A program made the position numbers and the translations under genes. A model generated the notes under the pieces. The model saw only the letters and a program-made list of their open reading frames with translations. It did not search any database and was not told the DNA's origin. From assembly GCF_030167925.1 (NCBI RefSeq), contig NZ_JASKUT010000001.1:1116001-1180000 (forward strand): DNA of 64,000 nucleotides. Reading direction: 5' to 3'. This DNA is from Paenibacillus silviterrae (GTDB lineage Bacteria; Bacillota; Bacilli; Paenibacillales; NBRC-103111). Of the stretch, positions 1 through 7,488 are shown piece after piece. The first letter of the stretch is position 1. Each line of letters begins with the position of its first letter.

Positions 1-1
1 G

Positions 2-1273
2 CTGGATCGCATGCTGAAGGAGTCTCAGAGCCCGTCGCTGCTTGTCTGTGAGCCGGAGTACTACCGCTCGGCAGGCGCCTTCGGCCTCTGGAGCTTGCCG
101 GACCGGAGCAGTGAGCTGAAGCGAAAGCTGGAGAATCGTCTGGAAGGTATCATTTCTTTCTACCAGGATGAGGTAGAGCAGCGAAAATGGTACGGCTTAT
201 GGGACTACGGCGATTACATGCACAGCTATGATCCGGTACGCCACGTGTGGAACTACGACCTGGGCGGCTGTGCCTGGCAGAACACGGAGCTGGCTCCGAA
301 TATGTGGCTCTGGGTCATGTTTCTGCGGACAGGCCGCGGAGACATCTTCCGCATGGCGGAAGCGATGACCCGTCACACCAGCGAGGTGGACGTATACCAC
401 TTTGGCGAGTATGCGGGACTCGGCTCGAGGCACAATGTCGTACACTGGGGCTGCGGCTGCAAGGAAGCTCGCATCGGTATGGCGGGACTGCACCGATATT
501 ATTATTACTTAACGGCGGATGAGCGGATCGGCGATATCATGGATGAAGTGAAGGATTCGGACTTCGCCACGGTGAATCTCGATCCGATGCGGGCTTATTT
601 TCCGAAGGACGAGCATCCGACACATATCCGGGTCGGTCCGGATTGGGCGGCCTTCAGCTCCAACTGGATGACCCGTTGGGAGCGATATGAGGATACAGCC
701 TACCGTGACAAAATTATGGTGGGTCTCGACTGCATCAAGAAGGCGAACTATCGTCTGATCTCGGGTCCTACCTACGGCTATGATCCAAAAACCGGAGTGT
801 TGACCCCGATGGGCGATGATAACTGGGGACGGCATCTGGCGATCTGTATGGGCGGCCCTCAGGTATGGTTCGAGCTGGCCGCCATGCTGAAGGATCCGGA
901 ATGGGAGGATATGCTCGCGGAGTTCGGCGTTTATTATAACAAATCCCAGGAAGAGAAAGATGTCCTGACGCAGGGTGCGATCAGCACCAAGCATTTTGAG
1001 CATCCTGTGCTCAGTGCTGCGATCGTCGCTTATGGCGCGTATTACCGTAAAGATGCGGAAACGGCACGGAAATGCTGGTCGATTCTGATGGGCAATCCGT
1101 TCTATCAGGTTGACCTGCAGACGGAAGCCGCAATCGTTACGCATGTAGATACATTAAACGAAATCGATTGGATGAATACGAACGAAGCGGCTCAGTGGTC
1201 GCTCAATACGATTATTGCGCTGGAGCTGATCTCGGAGCATCTTCCGGAGGGAGCTGAGAACCATGGAAAGTAA
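2..1273 (+). CDS. C-terminal part of a YetA/PL26-type exo-rhamnogalacturonan lyase family protein (5' end outside window)
   Basis: The reading frame is open from the window edge, and the first ATG at position 11 is probably internal, so this is the last ~420 residues of a longer protein. The sequence resembles the C-terminal half of B. subtilis YetA and the PcRGLX (PL26) group, as I recall them: a Trp/Tyr-rich alpha/alpha-barrel stretch containing YDLGGCAWQNTEL, AEAMTRHTSEVDVYH and GLGSRHNVVHWGCGCKE, rich in conserved His and Arg as expected of an uronate-binding cleft. Family members cleave or remodel rhamnogalacturonan-I backbones. The gene overlaps the next one by 11 bp, so the two are co-transcribed and probably translationally coupled. 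No signal peptide can be judged because the N terminus is missing. The assignment rests on remembered family resemblance and on the pectin-degrading neighbourhood; the exact activity is inferred. Confidence 0.72.
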   Translation: MDRMLKESQSPSLLVCEPEYYRSAGAFGLWSLPDRSSELKRKLENRLEGIISFYQDEVEQRKWYGLWDYGDYMHSYDPVRHVWNYDLGGCAWQNTELAPNMWLWVMFLRTGRGDIFRMAEAMTRHTSEVDVYHFGEYAGLGSRHNVVHWGCGCKEARIGMAGLHRYYYYLTADERIGDIMDEVKDSDFATVNLDPMRAYFPKDEHPTHIRVGPDWAAFSSNWMTRWERYEDTAYRDKIMVGLDCIKKANYRLISGPTYGYDPKTGVLTPMGDDNWGRHLAICMGGPQVWFELAAMLKDPEWEDMLAEFGVYYNKSQEEKDVLTQGAISTKHFEHPVLSAAIVAYGAYYRKDAETARKCWSILMGNPFYQVDLQTEAAIVTHVDTLNEIDWMNTNEAAQWSLNTIIALELISEHLPEGAENHGK

Positions 1274-1961
1274 AGGAAATATCAACGGCATGATTCCGTC
1301 CGAATGGAAGCTTCTATATGAGAACGCCCTGGCATCGGAGAAGGACATTCTCGGCTTTCGGATGGAAGGGGACGGAGCCGTCTCCTTCCCGATGGGGCGG
1401 ATGAGGCTGGAAAGCACCCGCGACCCGGGAGAGGGACAGAAGGCGAATCTGGTATACTGGTGCCCCGAGGATTTCCCGGGGGATCTTGCGATCTCATGGG
1501 ACTTCTGGCCGATTCGCGAGCCGGGACTGGCGATCATGTTTCTCAGCGCCAAAGGAGCGGGAGGCGAGGATCTGTTCGACCCGGCGCTGGCGGAGCGCAA
1601 CGGGATTTACGATCAATATCATCATGGTGATATGAACGCCTTCCACATTTCCTACTTCCGCCGAAGGTGGGCGGAGGAGCGCCAGTTCCATACGTGCAAT
1701 CTGCGCAAAAGCTACGGCTTTCATCTCGTCGCGCAAGGCGCTGATCCGATTCCCGGCGTCCAGGATGCCGCCGGTCCTTATCGCATGCTTATTGTAAAGC
1801 AGGGAGCTGCTTTATTGTTCGCCGTGAATGAGATGGTTTTGTTCCGCTGGGAGGACGACGGAGTTACATGGGGCCCGCTGCTGGGCGGCGGAAAGCTCGG
1901 CTTCCGGCAAATGGCGCCGCTCATCGCGGAATATGCTAATTTGAAGGTTTATGCGCCCTAA
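1263..1961 (+). CDS. DUF1961 family protein, YesU-like
   Basis: This 232-residue protein matches the YesU/DUF1961 family, found in B. subtilis inside the yes rhamnogalacturonan operon. The family has a concanavalin-like beta-sandwich fold and no firmly established enzymatic role. Recognisable features are an N-terminal YENALASEKDI segment, a central aromatic block (ISWDFWPIREPGLAIMFLSA), a DQYHHGDMNAFHISYFRR motif and a C-terminal GGGKLGFRQMAPLIAEYANL strand typical of sugar-binding jelly rolls. There is no signal peptide, so the protein is cytoplasmic. The start overlaps the upstream lyase gene by 11 bp, and a GGAG-type site in the preceding codons fits coupled translation. Its position between a lyase and a GH43 gene supports a role in handling imported pectic oligosaccharides. 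Confidence 0.8.
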   Translation: MESKGNINGMIPSEWKLLYENALASEKDILGFRMEGDGAVSFPMGRMRLESTRDPGEGQKANLVYWCPEDFPGDLAISWDFWPIREPGLAIMFLSAKGAGGEDLFDPALAERNGIYDQYHHGDMNAFHISYFRRRWAEERQFHTCNLRKSYGFHLVAQGADPIPGVQDAAGPYRMLIVKQGAALLFAVNEMVLFRWEDDGVTWGPLLGGGKLGFRQMAPLIAEYANLKVYAP

Positions 1962-1977
1962 GGAGTGAAGGTGACCT

Positions 1978-2835
1978 ATGCTTAGAACGTCAGAAATACG
2001 CGTCCGGGATCCCTTCGTTTTGCCGGTCCCGGAGGAGAAGGCGTATTATTTGTTCGGAACGACGGACGACAATGTATGGGACGGAGCCGCCGAAGGCTTC
2101 AACGTGTACCGGAGCACCGATTTGGAGCACTGGGAGGGACCGTTTCCGGCGTTTCGGCCGGAGGCGGGCTTTTGGGCGGATCGGCACTTTTGGGCTCCGG
2201 AGGTTCACTTGTACCAAAGTAGGTACTATATGCTGGCTTCCTTCAAGGCGGAAGGGCAGTGCAGGGGGACGCAGGTGCTGCTATCGGAATCAGGACCGCA
2301 AGGTCCCTACGCTCCGGTTACGAACGGGCCGGTGACACCAAGGGACTGGGAATGCCTTGACGGCACGTTGTATGTCGATAAGGAAGGAAAGCCATGGATG
2401 GTCTTTTGCCGCGAGTGGCTGCAGGTGCAGGACGGGGAAATGTACGCTATGCCCCTGCGTGAGGACTTAAGCGCCGCTTCCGGGGAACCGGCTTTGCTTT
2501 TCCAGGCATCCTCGGCGCCGTGGTCGCGCCCTGTGCGGGAGGTCAACTACGTTACGGACGGACCTTTCCTCTGGGAGGACGGACAAGGAGGCTTGCTGAT
2601 GCTTTGGTCCAGTATCGGCAGTAAGGGATATGCGATGGGAATTGCCCGATCGGCCTCAGGGGACATCCTCGGACCGTGGATTCAGGAGGAGAAGCCGTTC
2701 TTTGCGAAAGATGGGGGACACGGCATGCTGTTCCACGCTTTGGACGGGGCTCTCTATCTTGCCATTCATACGCCGAACAAGTCGCCGAACGAGAGAGCGG
2801 TGTTTATTCCGATAAAACCGGAATCTTTGGTATAA
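1978..2835 (+). CDS. Glycoside hydrolase family 43 protein (five-bladed propeller, arabinosidase/xylosidase-like)
   Basis: This 285-residue single-domain GH43 protein is preceded by a GGAG site (aaggagtgaagg) before the ATG. The general base lies in the N-terminal VRDPF motif (Asp11). The WAPEV segment and the ECLDGTLY motif (modulating Asp) follow. The VTDGPFLW motif occupies the place of the general acid, with Asp where many GH43 enzymes have Glu. The end reads GGHGMLFHALDG and HTPNKSPNE, typical of the small GH43 proteins found in Bacteroides and Paenibacillus polysaccharide loci. There is no signal peptide or accessory domain, so it is probably cytoplasmic and acts on arabinose- or xylose-containing side-chain oligosaccharides. 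It lies 16 bp after the DUF1961 gene in the same operon. Substrate specificity cannot be read from sequence. Confidence 0.85.
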   Translation: MLRTSEIRVRDPFVLPVPEEKAYYLFGTTDDNVWDGAAEGFNVYRSTDLEHWEGPFPAFRPEAGFWADRHFWAPEVHLYQSRYYMLASFKAEGQCRGTQVLLSESGPQGPYAPVTNGPVTPRDWECLDGTLYVDKEGKPWMVFCREWLQVQDGEMYAMPLREDLSAASGEPALLFQASSAPWSRPVREVNYVTDGPFLWEDGQGGLLMLWSSIGSKGYAMGIARSASGDILGPWIQEEKPFFAKDGGHGMLFHALDGALYLAIHTPNKSPNERAVFIPIKPESLV

Positions 2836-2863
2836 TTAGTCGTTAGAGAGGGGAGAGGTAACG

Positions 2864-3667
2864 ATGCCAAAGGTGTTAATGTGCTTTCCGGGCGGAAGGC
2901 ATAAGGCGCTCACGATGAGCTATGACGACGGCCGAAACGCCGACAAGCGGCTGGTGGATATTTTTAACCGCCATGGGATTAAGGGGACCTTCCACATCAA
3001 CTCCGGCCTGTTCGGAACGCCGGATCGGATTGGGGAGGAAGAGATTAAGGACCTCTATGAGGGGCATGAAATCTCGGCCCATACTCTGACCCATCCCACG
3101 ATCGCCCGTTGTCCGAACGAGCTCATCGTTCATGAGGTGATGGAGGATCGGAGGAATCTGGAACGGATTGCCGGATATACCGTGAGGGGGATGTCGTATC
3201 CGAACGGCTCGTATAACCGCCGGATCAAGGAGCTTCTGCCGGGTCTCGGCATCGAGTACGCCAGGGTCGTACCGAGCACGGGCCATTTCGGCATGCCGGA
3301 CGATTGGCTCGAATGGCAGCCTACCTGCCACCACAATCGGGATCTGATGAAGCATGCCGAGACGTTTGTCGGGCTGCACAAGACACAATATTTGTATCTC
3401 ATGTACGTCTGGGGCCACAGCTATGAATTCGACAACGATAACAACTGGCACGTGATAGAGGAGTTTTGCGCCTATGTAGGCGGGAAAGACGAGATCTGGT
3501 ATGCAACGAATATCGAAATCGTCGATTACACCAAGGCGTTCGAGCAGCTGAAATTTTCGGCAGGCCTGGATTTTGTTTATAACCCGACGGCCATTGATGT
3601 TTGGCTTAACGTGGACGGGCAGATGGTAGAAGTGAAAAGCGGCGAGCAAAAGCGCCTGGTAGTGTAG
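2864..3667 (+). CDS. Polysaccharide deacetylase family protein (NodB/CE4-like)
   Basis: This 267-residue protein carries a NodB-homology core: LTMSYDDGRNADKRL (metal/base motif, here DD), GTFHINSGLF, the zinc-ligand motif EISAHTLTHP (H-x3-H pattern), the arginine strand RGMSYPNGSYN, and a late YVWGHSYEF motif. It has no signal peptide, unlike cell-wall deacetylases, so it probably acts in the cytoplasm, for example removing acetyl groups from imported pectic oligosaccharides. That role is inferred from context. A strong gagaggggagagg site precedes the ATG. It is the last gene of the first operon; a rho-independent terminator follows 5 bp after the stop. RG-I is naturally O-acetylated, which makes a deacetylase in this cluster sensible. 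Confidence 0.85.
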   Translation: MPKVLMCFPGGRHKALTMSYDDGRNADKRLVDIFNRHGIKGTFHINSGLFGTPDRIGEEEIKDLYEGHEISAHTLTHPTIARCPNELIVHEVMEDRRNLERIAGYTVRGMSYPNGSYNRRIKELLPGLGIEYARVVPSTGHFGMPDDWLEWQPTCHHNRDLMKHAETFVGLHKTQYLYLMYVWGHSYEFDNDNNWHVIEEFCAYVGGKDEIWYATNIEIVDYTKAFEQLKFSAGLDFVYNPTAIDVWLNVDGQMVEVKSGEQKRLVV

Positions 3668-3671
3668 CAAT

Positions 3672-3718
3672 AAACCGGTTCTTAGGGCAGAGCAATCTGC
3701 CTAGGGAGCCGGTTTTTA
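3672..3718 (+). terminator. Rho-independent terminator after the deacetylase gene
   Basis: An inverted repeat (aaccggttcttagg / cctagggagccggtt with short mismatches) is followed by a run of T. It lies between the end of the first operon and the convergent AraC gene, so it may serve both directions. Confidence 0.85.
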
Positions 3719-3743
3719 TTATGAAGCCTACTTCTCGTTTGCC

Positions 3744-4583
3744 TCACTTTGCGTCGGTGCCATGGCCGTTCGGCGACGCCTTAATCATTTTCTTATATTC
3801 GAGCGGCGACATGGAAGCCACCTGCTTGAACTTCCGGTTGAAGTGCGTGATGTTCATATATCCGACCCGCTCAGCGATTTCGATCACCTTATACGGCGTT
3901 TCTCTCAGCAGTCTTTGGGCCTCGCGGATACGCAGCGTATTGATATACTCCGGGAAATTAAAGCCCGTATATCGTTTGAACAGACGGCTGAAATGGAACG
4001 GGCTAATATAAAAACGGGCGGAAACCCCCTCCATCGTAAGCGGCTTCCTATAGTGGGAATTGCAGTAATCGATCACCTCCATAATATTCTTGTTCATCGG
4101 CACGTAGGCCACCTCGGCCGCTTCCGTCAGCTTACGGTGGGCATAGAGAAGAAGCTGGACAAGCAGTGATTCAAAATAAAGGTCGCGGCCTTGACGGCCT
4201 TCCTCAACGTATTCGTTTTTCATTTGGAAAATTAAATTTTCAATGTAGTTTTGCTCCATGGGATTGAATTCGACAATTCGGTTGGGATGATGAAAAGGGG
4301 AGAGCAGAAGGTCAAGGTGTTGACCACGATGCGGCTCCAAGAGCTGGTCCGTGAAATAGATGACGGTCCGTTCATGATGCTTGCCGCCGAGAAGCGTTTT
4401 ATGGATATCATTTTTCTTAATAAAAATCATGGAGCCCTTCTTCACATGATAGGTCCGGTTTTCAATATAGTAATATCGCTCGCCGCCAAACAAATAATAG
4501 ATTTCATAGTGATCGTGGTAATGAAAACGGGGCATTTCGATATTTTCCGCTTTGGAGAAAGATATTTGATAATCACCTTTCAT
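3744..4583 (-). CDS. AraC family transcriptional regulator with N-terminal cupin domain
   Basis: This 279-residue regulator has a cupin sensor domain in residues ~10-90 (FHYHDHYEIYYLFGG, a metal/sugar-pocket type motif) and a double helix-turn-helix AraC domain in residues ~175-275 (ISPFHFSRLFKRYTGFNFPEY, then RVGYMNITHFNRKFKQVASM). I chose the ATG at 4583 because AAAGGGG lies 10 bp upstream of it; the longer frame adds a hydrophobic stretch without a ribosome binding site. It is transcribed away from the toroid/GH43/PL2 operon, and the spacer holds a 15-bp direct repeat that is a good operator candidate. The likely ligand is a pectin-derived sugar. The target is inferred from position. Confidence 0.92.
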   Translation of the reverse strand: MKGDYQISFSKAENIEMPRFHYHDHYEIYYLFGGERYYYIENRTYHVKKGSMIFIKKNDIHKTLLGGKHHERTVIYFTDQLLEPHRGQHLDLLLSPFHHPNRIVEFNPMEQNYIENLIFQMKNEYVEEGRQGRDLYFESLLVQLLLYAHRKLTEAAEVAYVPMNKNIMEVIDYCNSHYRKPLTMEGVSARFYISPFHFSRLFKRYTGFNFPEYINTLRIREAQRLLRETPYKVIEIAERVGYMNITHFNRKFKQVASMSPLEYKKMIKASPNGHGTDAK

Positions 4584-4610
4584 GGCTGCAGCACCCCTTT
4601 CTAACACAAG

Positions 4611-4668
4611 AATAGCAAAGGTTAACGGAGCATTGCAAACGAAAAAACGCAAAAATAGCAAAGGTTAA
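4611..4668. promoter_or_regulatory. Two 15-bp direct repeats 43 bp apart, candidate AraC-type operators
   Basis: AATAGCAAAGGTTAA occurs exactly at 4611-4625 and again at 4654-4668, in the spacer between the AraC gene and the divergent operon. The 43-bp period is close to four helical turns, so a dimer could contact both copies on one face, as is typical for AraC proteins. The segment between contains TTGCAAACG, which resembles half of a CcpA cre site; its other half is poor. Confidence 0.65.
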
Positions 4669-4765
4669 GGTGGGAAAGCAGGATAGGTGTAGAGCGGCTT
4701 CCCGGGATATGCTACAGTTGCAATACGAAAGTCCCATAAGCTCTAATTCAATCGGAGGGAACCGA

Positions 4766-5905
4766 ATGACACCGACCGGAAAGCGATTTGAATCATTGTT
4801 TCAAGAAATGGACGGCTTGTTTCAGCATTTCTACGAGTGGCTGGCCGGGCAGTACGATGCGGCCTCCGGCGGGTTTTATTACGCCCGCAGCTCCTTCGAT
4901 ATGGACCATTTTAAACCGGATATCGAATCCACCGCCCAAGCGTTAAACATCCTAATCCGTTCCGGCTTGCTGGAGAGCATGCCCTCCTCGGTTCGGGAAC
5001 GGATGATCTCCTTCTTCCAGCAGAAGCAGGATCCGGCCACGGGCTACTTCTACGACGCGGATCCGAATATGCGCTTCGATGAGGTGATGGTATTTCGCGC
5101 GCTCGGCTACAGTGTAGGGTCCTTAACCAAGCTGGGAGGGCGGCCGCTGCACAAGCTGCCCCACGAGGCGCAAGAAAGGCCCTCGTATCTTGAGTCGCCC
5201 GATGCCTATGTGGCATGGCTGAAGTCGGTGGACCTGCGCAACAGCTGGAGAGGCTGCGATTTCATGGGAGCGCCGAATCACCATTTGGCCCGGATGAGCG
5301 AAGAAGAGCGCCGGCCTTATGTGGAGGCGGGAAGACAATATTTTGCTTCGATTCAAGATCCGGAAACCGGTCTGTGGGGCGGGGGCAACCGATATATCCG
5401 CATCTCGGGGACATTTAAGCTGCGTGCTTTCTACGACCGTTTTCGTATCCCGGTTCCTCATGTCGACCGCATCTATCGAACGCTGCTGGACTGTCTGCGA
5501 AACGATGAGGCTATCGATATGTGCTGGGTGCGCAATCCGATGGATTTGCTCGGAGCTTTCCAGCACGAACTCGTGATTCCGGAGCGGGAGCTGGCCGAGA
5601 TTCTGGAAATTACAATCGCCAATATGAGGCGGCTGCTTAGGGAGGATGGCGGCTTCTCTCGCGAGCTGAAGCATTCTCCGCCGGCACCGAATGTGGCGCA
5701 GGTGAAGGAAGGGGAGTTTTACCCCTATATGCCGAAGCCTGTCCGTATCGGGCAAGGACTTGTAGAGGGAGACATGAATGCCGGGACGCAAGCGCTGCTG
5801 ATCCGTGAAATCAGCCGGAAGCTGACGGGAGTTCCGCATCGTCCTCTGACGGAATACACACAGGGCTTTTGGGAGCATGTCCGACTAAACAATAAGGAGA
5901 AATGA
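4766..5905 (+). CDS. Alpha/alpha-toroid protein of unknown function in the pectin cluster
   Basis: This 379-residue protein does not match a family I can name with confidence. It is rich in helices and has repeated Asp-Pro-x-Thr-Gly-x-aromatic segments (QDPATGYFYDADPN near residue 90, QDPETGLWGGGNR near 195). The pattern resembles the toroid folds of prenyltransferase/terpene-cyclase-like and polysaccharide-lyase-like proteins. Tryptophan, Tyr and Arg are abundant and there is no signal peptide. I chose the ATG at 4766 because CGGAGGGA sits 7 bp upstream; the longer frame is not supported. It is the first gene of an operon continuing with GH43 and PL2, 4 bp before the GH43 start, and sits directly under the AraC-linked repeats. 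An enzymatic role on a pectic oligosaccharide is plausible, but I cannot assign one. Confidence 0.7.
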   Translation: MTPTGKRFESLFQEMDGLFQHFYEWLAGQYDAASGGFYYARSSFDMDHFKPDIESTAQALNILIRSGLLESMPSSVRERMISFFQQKQDPATGYFYDADPNMRFDEVMVFRALGYSVGSLTKLGGRPLHKLPHEAQERPSYLESPDAYVAWLKSVDLRNSWRGCDFMGAPNHHLARMSEEERRPYVEAGRQYFASIQDPETGLWGGGNRYIRISGTFKLRAFYDRFRIPVPHVDRIYRTLLDCLRNDEAIDMCWVRNPMDLLGAFQHELVIPERELAEILEITIANMRRLLREDGGFSRELKHSPPAPNVAQVKEGEFYPYMPKPVRIGQGLVEGDMNAGTQALLIREISRKLTGVPHRPLTEYTQGFWEHVRLNNKEK

Positions 5906-5909
5906 GATC

Positions 5910-7463
5910 ATGTCCCGCGAAACGAATGAACGAACCTATGCGAACCCGATCCTGTCGGGGTTTCATCCCGATCCTTCCATCGTCCGTGTGGGAGACGACT
6001 ATTATATGGTGAACTCAACCTTTCAATATTTTCCCGCGATCCTCATTTCGCACTCCAAGGATTTGGTTCACTGGGAATATATCGGTCATGGCATCACGAA
6101 CAGCGAGGATATTCCGCTAGCGGGCTTGCCTGACTCCTTCGGCATTTGGGCTCCGGATATCTCTTACTACAACGGCACGTTTTATATATTCGCAACCTTG
6201 CGAAACACCACGGAGAGCGGACGAGTGAACATCATGATGAAGTCCTCTTGTCCGGAGGGACCGTATTCCAAGCCGGTCGTGATCAACCATAAGGGACTTG
6301 ACCCGTCCCATTTTGTGGATGATGACGGTACTCACTATATGGTGTACGGCAGCAGCGGAGCTACGCTACTTCGATTGAATGACGAATGCACCGAAGCCAT
6401 CGGGGAACCGGTTACGGTCTGGAAGGGAACAGGACGCGTGTCACCGGAGGGGCCGCATGTTCTGAAAAAGGACGGCTATTACTATATTGTCCAAGCTGAA
6501 GGGGGCACCGAATACGGTCATTGTGTCACGATGGCAAGGTCTAAAGATTTATTCGGACCGTATGAGGAATGTCCGCATAATCCTGTACATACCCAATCCG
6601 ACCGCAGCGCCGCTATTCAAAGAGCAGGCCATGGCAAGCTCGTACAAACGCAGAATGGGGATTGGTGGATGGTCTACCTCGCGGGAAGACCTCTCGGCGG
6701 CGGCTATTGTGTGCTCGGAAGAGAAACGTGTCTCGATCCGGTGCATTGGACGGAGGATGGATGGATTTCAGTTAACGAGGGGCGAGGTCCGAGCGATGTA
6801 CAAACCGCGCCCGCTCTGGTGCAAGCTGTTTATAAGGAGCCGGCGACGGATGATTTCGACGCGGATCGGCTGCCGGTGCACTGGCAGTTCGTCCGCAATC
6901 CCGATTCGGAGCATTGGTCGCTTGCCGAACGGCCGGGTCATGTTAGGATTTGGACAGGCGACGAACCTCTCGAGTCCATCGAGGTGCGTAACGTGCTAGT
7001 CCGCAGAGAAAGACATCATCATTATACTGCCGCGCTGAAGCTGGATTTTACCCCGAAAAGAGACGGGGAACAGGCGGGCTTGACCTGTTATTACGATTCC
7101 CGGTGCTTCCTTCAGCTTGCTCTGACTTATGCGGATGGGATCCGGCTCCGGCTGACGGAGAACAGGGCAAGAACGCTGTCTTGTCTTAGTGATATCCCGT
7201 TGGAGACGGCGGGTGTGATTTATTTGAAAGTGGAGGTCGACAAGGAACGCAGAGCTTTCTATTACAGCCGCAATGGGAAAGACTGGAGTCTTGCCGGGGT
7301 GGTGCCGGATGCGTTGTTCTTGAGCGACGAAGGGACTCAGGAGAAAAAGGCGTTCACAGGAACGATGGTCGGCTTCTACGCGAACAGCGGAGGCTCAGGT
7401 CGACGGATTGCCGCTGATTTTGACTGGTTTCATTATGAAGGCCGAAACGTTTCAATAGGTTAA
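5910..7463 (+). CDS. Glycoside hydrolase family 43 beta-xylosidase/alpha-arabinofuranosidase with C-terminal beta-sandwich
   Basis: This 517-residue two-domain GH43 protein begins with the propeller: NPILSGFHPDPSI (general base Asp21), IWAPDISYYNGTFYIF, the modulating Asp in LDPSHFVDDDGTHYM, and the general acid Glu in SPEGPHVLKKDGYYYI, ending with GHGKLVQTQNGDWWMVYLAG. Residues ~310-515 form a concanavalin-like GH43_C2 domain (DFDADRLPVHWQFVRNP, RFRI-like strands, FDWFHYEG). This arrangement is typical of subfamilies 11 and 12, which release xylose or arabinose from oligosaccharide ends. There is no signal peptide, so it is cytoplasmic. The start has AAGGAGA 9 bp upstream. It lies 4 bp after the toroid gene and 25 bp before the PL2 gene, in one operon. 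Confidence 0.88.
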   Translation: MSRETNERTYANPILSGFHPDPSIVRVGDDYYMVNSTFQYFPAILISHSKDLVHWEYIGHGITNSEDIPLAGLPDSFGIWAPDISYYNGTFYIFATLRNTTESGRVNIMMKSSCPEGPYSKPVVINHKGLDPSHFVDDDGTHYMVYGSSGATLLRLNDECTEAIGEPVTVWKGTGRVSPEGPHVLKKDGYYYIVQAEGGTEYGHCVTMARSKDLFGPYEECPHNPVHTQSDRSAAIQRAGHGKLVQTQNGDWWMVYLAGRPLGGGYCVLGRETCLDPVHWTEDGWISVNEGRGPSDVQTAPALVQAVYKEPATDDFDADRLPVHWQFVRNPDSEHWSLAERPGHVRIWTGDEPLESIEVRNVLVRRERHHHYTAALKLDFTPKRDGEQAGLTCYYDSRCFLQLALTYADGIRLRLTENRARTLSCLSDIPLETAGVIYLKVEVDKERRAFYYSRNGKDWSLAGVVPDALFLSDEGTQEKKAFTGTMVGFYANSGGSGRRIAADFDWFHYEGRNVSIG

Positions 7464-7488
7464 CTACTGCAGAAGGAAGGCGAATTCC

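Noticed and set aside
4633..4648. CcpA cre site between the 15-bp direct repeats
   Set aside because: Only the TTGCAAACG half matches; the second half lacks the required C at the right distance. Mentioned but not called.
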